Program-made: the position numbers and the translations under genes
From: Fabrea salina
Taxonomy: Eukaryota > Ciliophora > Heterotrichea > Heterotrichida > Fabreidae
Assembly: GCA_022984795.1 (NCBI GenBank)
Contig: JALIHJ010000079.1
Coordinates: 1 to 57,819, forward strand
Reading direction: 5' to 3'
Length of the DNA: 57,819 nt
In this document: piece after piece, positions 49,401 to 57,819 of the stretch
Position numbering within the stretch: position 1 is the stretch's first letter
Layout: the number at the start of each line of letters is the position of its first letter
The notes under the pieces: model-generated
What the model was told of the DNA's origin: nothing
The model's input: the letters and a program-made list of their open reading frames with translations, nothing else
Databases searched by the model: none

Positions 49401-52400
49401 TGTTGGACACACTCAAACTCGCTAAGGCAGAATTCTCCTACTTCTTTAAGAGGTACGCATTGTTTGGTTCCGTCAGAACAATAAAGTCCAGGGTTACATT
49501 CTGCGCTGACTTGACAAGTATCTCCAGAACCTTTGGCTCTGCAGTGTCCATAGTTACATTCTCCATACTTGCAGTCGGTGGTGAAGTCACAGAGTTCTCC
49601 TGGGTAAGCAAGGTAAGTGGGAGCAGAACCTCCACATTCAACATCAAGGTACTTGTCAGGAACTGCTTGACTCCAGTCACAGTACTCTCCTCCGTTACAA
49701 ATAGACACGTTAAAGGTGTTGGTCATTTCGTCAAAGGCAATGCAAGTGGTGTCTGACTTGGCGCCGCATGTGTAAGCTTTGCACTCGTACTTTTGCTGAG
49801 TTAAAGAGAAAAAGTCTTTGTTGATGGTTTCTTTGGTGCACTGAGCGTTATCTTGGTAACGAGGGGTATGAATGGTTTCAACATTGGCTTTGGTGTAGTT
49901 AAACATCTGCTGGGGAGTCAAGTTCTGTTCTAGGCAGAAAGTAGAGAACCTTCGGTCAGTGTGGCACAAGTCAATTGCTCTGGTTTGAAGGTGGGTTTTA
50001 AGGAGTCTAGTAGACTCTACGAAAGGAGGATCTCCTGTAAAGGCATTGCAGTACTTGTACCCGTTTTGACTCAGTCCGCAAGAACACTGTCCGTCTAGTA
50101 TGGCGTTTTGGTTAGTGGCTACACACTCATCGTCAGATTCGCACTTTTTAGGGTACTCATTGTTCACAATGTGGATGGCATCGTGACACCTACCCACGCT
50201 TGCGTTTGAGTTAACAAGTACACAGGCTCCGCTTTGACACAGTGAAGAGTGGCCTTCGTGGTTGAACTTAGTGCAGGTTCCTACGAGTTCTCCTGAAGAC
50301 AAAGAGTAGTAAGGAATGCAAGCTCCACTGGATGTTGAAGTTTTGTTACAGCCAAGTTGGTTTTCGCAGTCGTAGTCAGAATCACAGACTTCTCCTTCAG
50401 TCTTTAAAGCAAAGCATACCTTGTTATCACAGAAAAGTCCGACTCCACAGTCTCGGTTTGAGTCACAGCTTCCACCTAGTCCATTGCCAACGCACTTTCT
50501 GAGCATACAAACTCCAGTGGTGCATTCTTCGTCAAACAAGCAAGGTTCGCCTGGATAGATGGTTTGGTTTTGAGGCCTTGGTTCGGGTTTGCAGTTTCCT
50601 GGAGGACTGCTGCTTGGAGAGTAGTCGCAATAAGGCATGTTTTCAGGGCATGCTTCAACAGTGTAGTTGCCTTCGGTTTCTTCGACACACACATTATCGG
50701 AGTTGTTTCCACAGGTGTAAGTGGGGCATTCTTCAGCAGGAACTGGAGGCAAAAATGTTACTCCAGAACTCGTTAGTGAAAGTAGACTTTACGCACTCGT
50801 CGTTTCCTTGCAAAAGAGGGAACATGGTGAAGTTCAGGTAAGACACTACGTAAGTGTTCATATCTAAGTTGTCGTAGACTGCCACCAGTTTCAGGCAGTT
50901 CTCAGAGTACCTTCTAGCTGTTTGGCACTTAGTAATGTGGTCTCCAAGTCTAAACTGTTTTTCGTAGTTTATGTATTTTTGTCCGAGTTCGTCCCCTACC
51001 AGTAAGCTGCAGTAAGAAGTTGCTTTTTCGTTGTAGCCACAGACACACTCTGATGAAAACTTTGGCGGCCAACGTTACTTGCAAAGCACTCCTCTGAAGT
51101 CGTGCATATGCGTGCTGTTCCTATAGCTGGAGCTGAGGAGCATTTCCCCATTTCACTAGATCCGTCATTAAAACAGTTTCCAGACTCACACATGTTGTTG
51201 TAGCCTGACTTGGGACAAGGTACAGGGTCTCCGTTTGGAATGGAGAAGTACTTGATGCATTTGCCTTGATTAGTGGTGGTTACGTTACAGGTGCTTTGGA
51301 GCATGCATTCGTACTCACTTGAACATGGTTCTTCTAGGAGTTTAAGGTTCTCACACTTGCCTGAATCGTTGCAGAAAAGTCCAGGGTTACATTCGTCAAT
51401 GCTGGTGCAGTTTTCGTTGTGTGCTTTGCCAATGCAGAATCCGTAAGAGCAGTCTCCATAAACACAGTCGGAGTTAACTTTGCACTGTTCTCCAGGGTAA
51501 GCTTTCTGTTGAGGTTTGTTTCCGCTACAAGCCACGTCTAAGTACTTATCAGGTGTGGCTTTAGAAATGTCGCAGTACTCTCCGTTGGGGCAAGTGGACA
51601 CATTGAATTGGTTATTGGTTTCGTCAAAGGCAACACAGATGTCTTGCATGGAGCTACTGCATGAGTAAGCTTTGCACTCGTACATTGCTTTGTCTTGATT
51701 GAAGTAGTGAGGGTTGATGGCTTGCTGGGTGCATTTAGCGTTGTCTTCGTACCTTGCAGTGTGTATAGACTTCATGCTGTTCTTGGTGTAGTTAGCTATT
51801 TGTTCAGGTGTAAGGGTGTTTTTGAAGCAGGAGTTAGAGAGTCTGTCCAGAGTGTGGCACAGGTCCAAGTCCTTTCCTTCAAAGTGCACTTTAAGCAATT
51901 CTCTAGCATTTGTTGCATCTTGGTCTCCGCTGAAAGACTGACAGTACTTGTAGCCTTCTTGTCCTACTCCACATCTACAACTCCCTGTTAAGTACTGGAG
52001 TCCGTTGAAGCCTACACAGTCTTCGTCTTTGTTACACTTAGGGTTCTCGAGTTTCATGTTTTCTTGGCAGATGCCTGGTCCTGTTTGGGTATCGTCTAGT
52101 TTGAAGCAACTGCCTGTTTCGCAAAGAGAGGAGTGTCCTTCTCTGTTTAAGAAAGGAACACATCTTCCTACAGTTGAGTTAACTGGAATGGAGTAGAAAG
52201 GAATGCAAGTTCCTGACTCTGAGTCTGTTTTGTTGCAAGCAAGGTTGTTTTGGCAATCGTAGTCAGAAGTGCACTGTTCGTTTAGGGGTTTTTGGAAGGT
52301 GCAGGTTGAGTTTCCACAGAAAAGACCAACGTCACAGTCAGAGTTCCCTTCACAAGGCTGAGCTAAGGACTTGCCTAAGCACTTTTGAGCCCTGCACATT

Positions 52401-54510
52401 CCAGAGGCACATTCTTCGTCAGCAAGACAAGCACTGCCTGGGTTAAGAACTTTGGGATAGTTAGTTGGTTCTGCAATGCAGCTTAAGTTTTGGTCAACAG
52501 GGAAGGAAACGTCACAGAAAGGGGTTGCAGTGTCTGAACAGGGATTAACTAAGTAGGTCTCGTTGTCTACCCTGTCTACAAACCTTGCTAAGTGAGCCTA
52601 AGCAGTTAAATGTTGGGCATTCAGGCTCAGGAGAAGGATTGGGCAAGCTGTTCCAAAACTCAGAGGTAAAGGTTTCTTTTACGCACTCGTCGTTGTTGAT
52701 AAGCATTGGGTGCATAGTGTAGTTAAGCATAGTGTTGTAGTAGTAATTGATCTGCTTGTTGTTTTCGAGTGCTGCAAGTTTCAAACAGTTTTCAGAGAAC
52801 CGCCTTGTAGTTTGACAGTTAGCGTTGTACTTGTTGCTGATGATATTCTTAAGGGCTTCTATGTAGCTAACAGCAGAAGGGTCTCCAAGGGCTGCGGTGC
52901 AGTAAGACTGAGCTTCAGTGTTATATCCACAAATACATTGTCCGTAGAATTCAGTGTTGTTGCTGTTTGTGGAAACACAGTCAGAAGCGGTTGTGCAAAC
53001 TTGGTTGGTATTGTTTGAAGTAGGAGCTTCAGTGCATAGTCCGGTTGAGTTAGAGTTTACGTAACAAGTTCCTGAAGCGCAAAGAGGGTTGAACCCTGCA
53101 GAACTGCATTCTACTTCTTCGTCATTTCCTATGCTGAAGTAAGCTGTGCATTTTCCTGAGTGACATCCAAGGTTTGTCTGGCATTCTAAGTCTGTAGAGC
53201 AAGTTTCATCCTGTCCTTTAAGGCTCTGACAAGTTCCATTACAATAGAGTCCTGGATCACAGTCTGAGTTTTCGGTGCATGAATCTGAGTTTTTGGCTCC
53301 TTGGCACCTTCCCATGAAGCAGTCGTTAGTTGTGCATTCTGAGTTTTTGTTGCAGAATTCTCCTGGGTAGGCTAATTGAGTGGGTTTCTGAGTTGAGCAT
53401 TTAACGTCTAGGTACTTGTTGGGGTAAGCTTCTGAGGTGTCACAGAACTCGTTTTGGCCGCATTGTTGTATTTCGAACATGTTGTTTGTTTCGTTGAAAG
53501 CAACACAGACGTTGTTGGAGTTGGTCCCGCATCCATAAGCTTTGCAGCTGTACTTTTCTTCACTGATGCTCGAGTAATCTCTGTTGAAGATCTCCTTAAC
53601 GCATTTTGGATTATTTTTGTACCTTGGTCCGTTTTCGTAACGGAACTTATTGTCGTAGTAAGTGAATAACTGAGTTGCACTTAGAGTTTGAGAGAGACAC
53701 CACTCAGAAGTTCTTGCTTCAGTATGGCAAACATGAATTGCAGATGAGTTAAAGTGCTTTTCTAGGATTTGCTTCGAGAAAGTTCCGGAAGGGTCTCCAG
53801 CAAAGGCATGGCAGTATGCTTGACCTTCAGTGTTCATTCCGCAGTCACAAGTTCCTTCGAGGGTGCCATTTCCATCTGATGCAGTGCAATCAGTGCTATT
53901 GACGCAGAGTTTAGGATAGGAAGGCGTTGATAGAGAATAGGCTGCCTGGCAAGTGTTAGTTTCGTTGTTGCAACTCCAGGACTCACAGAATAAAGAATTC
54001 TTTTTCAACAAAGTCTCCAGTGCATTTAGTAGCATCTCCTTCTTTCAAGCTGAAGTAAGCAGTGCACTTTCCTAGGTTGCAGCCTAAGTTGTTTTTGCAA
54101 TCATTGTCAAAGGAGCAGACATCGCCTTCACTCTTCTGGTAAGCACAAGTGGTTTCGTTGCAGAAAAGGCCGACATCGCAGTCCAAATTATTACTGCATG
54201 ATTGACCAATCTTATTAGCTTTGCAAAAGCCTCCTTGGCACATACCGCCTTTGCAGTCTTCGGAGGATTTACAAGGCTCTCCTGGGTAGACTTGTTGTTT
54301 TGGTGGCTTTGGCCAAGCCTCGCAACTCGCGTTCCCTGCCACAAAGTCATTGATATTGCAGTAAGGAGTTTGGGAATCGCAGACGTGCAGTTCGTAGTTG
54401 GTGTTATTCATAACGCAAACTTTTCCAAATGCAGAGCTATCTGGTTCGCAGGTGTACGTAGGGCAATCTTGGGCCCAGGCACCGAGCATAAAAATCACTA
54501 GCTGCCACAT
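37493..54510 (-). CDS. Giant GPI-anchored cysteine-rich surface protein, nine repeats of about 630 residues
   Basis: About 5,670 residues. Start at the ATG 54508-54510: MWQLVIFMLGAWAQ is a signal peptide. The end, SSLASILVQALLFFILF, is a hydrophobic tail without cytoplasmic residues, typical of a GPI-attachment signal. The body is nine tandem repeats (about 1.85-1.9 kb of DNA each), every one made of two related halves. Half A begins near CPTYTCSD and has RRFSxxC; half B begins near ECKAYTCS and has CQTTRRYSKNC. Both contain YPGEPC, SDCDVGLYC-like and CNKTS-like cysteine modules with many N-glycosylation sites. Residues from 50752 down are one clean 4,419-codon frame. In the first 3.8 kb four single-base frame changes occur (near 54025, 52570, 51065 and 50755), each in or beside a homopolymer and each correctable against the repeat pattern. 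Role unknown; a surface coat or adhesion protein is likely. Confidence 0.85.
39230..46950 (-). repeat. Four highly similar tandem copies of the 1.9-kb repeat inside the giant gene
   Basis: The phrase read on the plus strand as ACAAGGCTCTCC recurs near 41102, 42968, 44859 and 46747, with a diverged form near 39236. Spacings are about 1.87-1.89 kb. Long stretches between these copies look almost identical at the DNA level (for example the blocks around 39840-39960, 41700-41815, 43560-43680 and 45440-45560). Copies before and after (near 48643, 50541, 52424 and 54270) are much more diverged. Recent duplication or gene conversion in the middle of the array is the simplest reading. Confidence 0.85.
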
Positions 54511-54657
54511 TTTAATTATTTCAACAACTTTTTCCAAAATGTCAAATGTTAGTGTGAACAGCCCTAACTAATAAGTGTAACTCTAAGTCAGGGTAACGAG
54601 ATATTTAAAGTAACTGAACTCATTTAGTTAAATTGCATTAAATTATAAAAGTCTGTC
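54511..54657. promoter_or_regulatory. 147-bp divergent promoter region
   Basis: Between the giant surface-protein start (minus) and the unknown gene at 54658 (plus). It carries AAATTATAAAAGTCTGTC before the plus-strand ATG, a TATA-like box 6-13 nt from the start codon. AATTATTTCAAC lies just beyond the minus-strand start. The CCCTAACT at about 54562 is a single telomere-like octamer, not a repeat. Confidence 0.5.
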
Positions 54658-55027
54658 ATGAAAAAGAAGAATTTGCTCATTCCCAAAACCCAGAAACCAT
54701 ACCTACCGCTCATAAAGTCGCCTAATCGGGAACAGCAAGTGCGCAGCAAGCTCCTACTAAAACCTTATCATCAACTGCTGAAGACTATCGGTGAAGAGTC
54801 TAAACTAAACGAAGCCAAAAAGTACTCACCAACTCCTTACCATAGAATGACGACAGGTGCATAAAGAACATCAAGCGGAGAGAACCAGATTACTCAGAGC
54901 TTAAAACTACCCTAAAACTTCTTCAAGTCCTATTGTCAGGAAAGGCAGGTACTACCAAGTGTTCAGTTCCCTCAATTCTAGACTTTGGCTCCGCAAAAAA
55001 GTCAAGTCAACAAAGCTATTTGAATAA
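54658..55027 (+). CDS. Unknown basic protein of about 120 residues, frame-broken
   Basis: ATG at 54658 opens a Lys/Leu-rich frame (MKKKNLLIPKTQKPY) that stops early at 54864. The third frame then continues sensibly from about 54858 (KNIKRREPDYSELKTTLKLL), and a second change in the A6 run near 54996 would end it at TAA 55025-55027, 9 bp before the next gene. That spacing fits the other gene joints. The product would be a small basic soluble protein without a recognised domain. The breaks are probably sequence errors, but decay cannot be excluded. Confidence 0.5.
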
Positions 55028-55036
55028 TTTACATAA

Positions 55037-56728
55037 ATGGAAGAACTCCAGTTTGTTGAGTTTCCAGAAGTAGAATGCTTGGACGAAATAGAGTAGGCAG
55101 AAACGAGCTGGTTTTACGCTGTGTAGACGGCAAGTATAAAGGAAGGTTTTTTTATGTCTCAACTAACGTAAAAAGTATAGTTAGGGAGAGACTTTAGGCA
55201 GTGGGGATCCAGAGATATACGAAGCCAACTCAGTATACATAGAAAACGCAGGTTTAGAAAAACCCACGCAGAGATTAGCTTGAAAGGGAGTCAGGCACTT
55301 ACTTCTTAAAAGATTTAAACACTCAAAGTGGAACTTGGGTGAAGGTTAAGGAAACTCTTTTGCCAGGAGAGCCAATAACACCTGGGTGCGTTTTTAAGAT
55401 AGGGTCTCAAGAGTTCGCTGTAAGAGAAGGTGACTTAGTCACACTCGACTCTTTGTTGGAGGGATATTTCTTGGACTTCCGACAGCACTGCTCTCCAGTC
55501 AGATGTTAGTTTGGACGAGTTTTTAGAGTTGAAGTTTGACACTTCTTTGATTCCAGAGGTACTTAAAGTGAGCTTTTTCCAAAACTTACACATTTAAAGC
55601 ACCTTCCGCGCAAGATCAAGAAACTCAAGTTCATAAGTGAAGAAGTTTGCTTTGAAGTAGGGTACAAAGAACTTACAATTGGGTCTGACCAGTGCGATAT
55701 CAACTTAAGAAACGTAGCTGGAGTAATATGCAAAGTAATTTACACAAACGGGTGGCACTTTTTAGTTAACTTAGACGAAGTGGGCTTTTGGGTGTACAGA
55801 AAATCTAGAGGAAGCAGAAGAATGTCCACTGCTGCCTGGAATAAGCTTCCGGGTAGGTTCACTAGAGTTCGAAGCTACTAGGTTCAACGTTGGAAGACTA
55901 GGCCCAAGGTCAGCGTTCCCAGATGGAAGACGCAGACCTAGTGATTCACAACTTGTTTTTATTCGAAGAACTGGCTGTGAGTTTCTTTGGAGTGTTTGAC
56001 GGGCACGGCGGACAGGACTGTGCTGACTTTTTGAAAAAGAACTTAAGTGAGTGCTTTAGAAAAAAGTTTTGGAAAAAAGACACAGAACCCAAGACGTGTT
56101 TGGAACTATAAAAGAAAGCATAGCTGAGACCTACCAAGAAATAGACATGGCTTTTTACAACGAGTTTCCTACCAAGGCTGGAAGTGTAGGGTCTGCCGCC
56201 TTGGTTTGCTTGGTAGTTGGTGACAGAATATTAACTGTGAATTTAGGCGATTCAAGGGCGGTGCTTTCGAGACAAGGCACAGCTATAGAGTTAAGTGTGG
56301 ATCATAAACCTAACTTTTCTAAAGAAAGAGACAGAATCCTTAAACATGGAGGACACGTTTACATGGGTCGTTTGCAAGGAGTGTTGTCGGTCTCACGTGC
56401 CTTTGGAGACTTTGACTTTAAACTAGTCAACCCTGAACTAACCAACTTCAAAGGCTCACTGGTTTCTTCAGAACCTGAAGTAACTCAAATCTTCATGGAC
56501 CCCCAAAAGACGAGTTTTTGCTGATAGCTTGTGACGGCTTGTACGAAGCTTACTCTAGCCAACAAGTAGTGGACACTATCCGGGGCAGGAAGCTCATGGC
56601 AATGCCTCCGGACGAACAAGACCCCAACAGAGTGATCAGAGAAGTTATAAACGAAGCTATTTTTCAAGAAAACTACAGACAACGTGACAGCTATTTTAGT
56701 AATACTCAAGTGTGGAATTGAGAATTAG
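55037..56728 (+). CDS. FHA-FHA-PP2C protein phosphatase, frame-broken
   Basis: Start at ATG 55037 (MEELQFVEFPEVECL), 9 bp after the preceding stop. First FHA domain at about 55090-55440: VGRNELVLRC, then HAEISLKG and YFLKDLNTQSGTWVKV. A second FHA-like domain at about 55640-55900: LTIGSDQCDINLRN, GWHFLVNLDEVGFWVY, then FRVGSLEFEATRF. The PP2C catalytic domain at about 55923-56725 has MEDADLV, FFGVFDGHGG, NLGDSRAVLSRQG, LSVDHKP, LSVSRAFGDFDFK, LLIACDGLYEAYS and, in a shifted frame, TTDNVTAILV, then TAG at 56726-56728. All metal-binding aspartates are visible. FHA domains read phosphothreonine, so the phosphatase is probably recruited to phosphorylated partners, as in plant KAPP. I count about eight single-base frame changes, several at homopolymers; motif conservation in every piece argues for sequence errors. 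Confidence 0.8.
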
Positions 56729-56740
56729 TTTATTAATATA

Positions 56741-57113
56741 ATGGAAGAAGATAGTTTTGTTTCAAAAGTGCCTTTTATAAGCGGACTAGGAATGAAGAAG
56801 TGCAGGTACATGGTTTGTGGTTCTATTCCCTTTGCAATGCTGTTTTCAACTCCTTTTGTGCTTTTGTTTTCTTACTACAACACACAGAACCAAGCTCCTT
56901 TCAAAAAGTGGAACGTAAAGCTGCTCTTCAAAGACTTCATGCTGGGGTGGGTGCTTTTGTGTCCTACGCAACTCTTAGAACTCTGTACTCGACCCTTATT
57001 GCGACCCTAAGTCGGTGCACTACAACCCTAATGCAAATGCTTTTGAGCGAAAAAACAGAGCTCTCCAAGAAATGCAAGACATACTTGAAAAGGAAGGCAA
57101 AGTTACTAAGTAA
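56741..57113 (+). CDS. Small membrane protein of unknown function, one frame change
   Basis: ATG at 56741 follows TTTATTAATATA, 12 bp after the phosphatase stop. About 123 residues. Helices lie at about 25-47 (YMVCGSIPFAMLFSTPFVLLF) and 67-80 (FMLGWVLLCPTQLL). A polar C-terminus, DPYCDPKSVHYNPNANAFER then LQEMQDILEKEGKVTK, reads in a frame reached by one base change near 56990. The TAA at 57111-57113 lies 5 bp from the convergent stop. The strongly patterned tail shows it is a real coding sequence. No family recognised. Confidence 0.65.
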
Positions 57114-57118
57114 TTACA

Positions 57119-57353
57119 TTAGTTATCTTTATGCTTTTTGTAACTGGGTTGGTGCTCGTACTCATTTGCGTCAGAATCGCTTGAACAAGAAGAGTCTTCT
57201 AGCGTCTTTTCGGTAGATACAACGACTGGAGGGACTTCTTTTCCCCATGTCTTCGTTGTCCACAGTTTCTTCGGTAAAGTGGACTTTCTTTTGGGAGGCT
57301 TTAGTTTTAGCGTGTAACTTGATTCTATTTTCAGTACGGGTTCTATTTTCCAT
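57119..57353 (-). CDS. Protein phosphatase 1 inhibitor-3 (PPP1R11/Ypi1 family), one frame change
   Basis: 77 residues allowing one extra base in the A4 run near 57217. The core KKVHFTEETVDNEDMGKRS then RCIYRK is the Ypi1/PPP1R11 signature (compare VDNEHMGRRSSK and CCIYEK). KKVHF is the RVxF-type docking motif for the PP1 catalytic subunit. The cysteine cluster normally CCC is reduced to a single Cys here. After the frame change the tail is acidic and Ser-rich then His/Lys-rich (LEDSSCSSDSDANEYEHQ), like the family. It regulates PP1, mostly in the nucleus. The start codon (57351-57353) is only about 30 bp from the right telomere. Confidence 0.8.
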
Positions 57354-57383
57354 TTATTAATTAGAACTTGGAATGAAAACTAG
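57354..57383. promoter_or_regulatory. 30-bp gap between the last gene and the telomere
   Basis: Read on the minus strand, about 30 bp ending in CTAATTAATAA directly before the inhibitor ATG. It is the only unique sequence available upstream of that gene, so its core promoter must lie here, in the telomere array or in the gene itself. Confidence 0.5.
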
Positions 57384-57819
57384 GTGTTAGGGTGTTAGGG
57401 TGTTAGGGTGTTAGGGTGTTAGGGTGTTAGGGTGTTAGGGTGTTAGGGTGTTAGGGTGTTAGGGTGTTAGGGGTGTTAGGGGTGTTAGGGTGTTAGGGTG
57501 TTAGGGTGTTGGGGTGTTAGGGGTGTTAGGGGTGTTAGGGTGTTAGTGTTAGGGTGTTAGGGTGTTAGGGTGTTAGGTGTTAGGGTGTTAGGGTGTTAGG
57601 GTGTGTTAGGGTGTTAGGGTGTTAGTGTTAGGGTGTTAGTGTTAGGGTGTTAGGGTGTTAGGGTGTTAGGGTGTTAGGGGTGTTAGTGTTAGGGGTGTTA
57701 GGGTGTTAGGGTGTTAGGGTGTTAGGGTGTTAGGGTGTTAGGGTGTTAGGGTGTTAGGGTGTTAGGGTGTTAGGGTGTTAGGGGTGTTAGTGTTAGGGTA
57801 TTAGGTGTTAGGTGTTAGG
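57384..57819. repeat. Right telomere, about 54 copies of TGTTAGGG
   Basis: G-rich 8-mer array, the reverse complement of the left end, so the window is closed by telomeres on both sides. Unit variants with an extra G or missing bases are frequent (around 57470, 57510, 57548 and 57675), as on the left. Confidence 0.98.

Noticed and set aside
53983-54035. A 28-nt intron (GT...AG) explaining the first frame change of the giant gene
   Set aside because: Removing it would delete a conserved cysteine; dropping one A from the A5 run restores the repeat spacing exactly.
54555-54575. Internal telomere-like CCCTAACT
   Set aside because: A single octamer with one mismatch in a promoter gap; no tandem copies.
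56500-56721. TGA at 56719 as the end of the PP2C gene
   Set aside because: A neighbouring frame carries the conserved C-terminal PP2C motif TTDNVTAILV and ends in TAG at 56726-56728.
50700-57353. Programmed ribosomal frameshifting in the right-end genes
   Set aside because: Changes go both ways, lie in ordinary homopolymers and not at a fixed slippery or stop motif, and are limited to the chromosome ends.

Overview
The window looks like a complete small macronuclear chromosome of a heterotrich ciliate (the Stentor / Blepharisma / Fabrea group). Both ends are 8-base telomere arrays, AACACCCT at 1-877 and the complementary TGTTAGGG at about 57384-57819. Genes are eukaryotic and packed almost end to end, and the one intron I can prove is exactly 15 nt, a hallmark of heterotrichs. 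Intact genes are open under the standard code and end only in TAA or TAG. By eye the DNA is less AT-rich than Stentor coeruleus, so another heterotrich is possible; I cannot name the species.

Layout. 0.9-4.3 kb: a REJ/GPS polycystin-1-like membrane protein, cut off by the left telomere and broken in frame. 4.3-19.1 kb: three giant paralogous multi-pass membrane proteins with a TPR-like region and a PAS domain, interrupted by a KH protein, a tiny ORF and a very-long-chain 3-ketoacyl-CoA reductase. 19.2-37.5 kb: a dense block of core genes: HEATR6-like, kelch, prefoldin 4, pyrimidine 5'-nucleotidase, HCF101-like Fe-S ATPase, lipocalin, NDR kinase, small TIM, UBE2D, ribosomal protein uL6, aldo-keto reductase, a TMD0-MFS fusion transporter, a hybrid histidine kinase and several unknowns. 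37.5-54.5 kb: one about 17-kb gene for a predicted GPI-anchored cysteine-rich surface protein made of nine repeats of about 630 residues. 54.6-57.35 kb: an unknown gene, an FHA-FHA-PP2C phosphatase, a small membrane protein and a protein phosphatase 1 inhibitor-3, the last starting about 30 bp from the right telomere.

Compaction is the dominant theme. Tandem genes lie 5-23 bp apart. Divergent start codons can be 10 or 19 bp apart, and one convergent pair shares its stop codons in TTAA. A/T-only, often TATA-like sequence touches most start codons. Single-base frame breaks, mostly in homopolymers, are confined to the outer 4 kb and 7 kb and are nearly absent in the middle 46 kb, which suggests unpolished assembly ends at least as much as decayed genes. 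The most novel items are the TMD0-MFS fusion, the giant repeat protein, the PAS receptor cluster, the absence of TGA and the extreme gene spacing.
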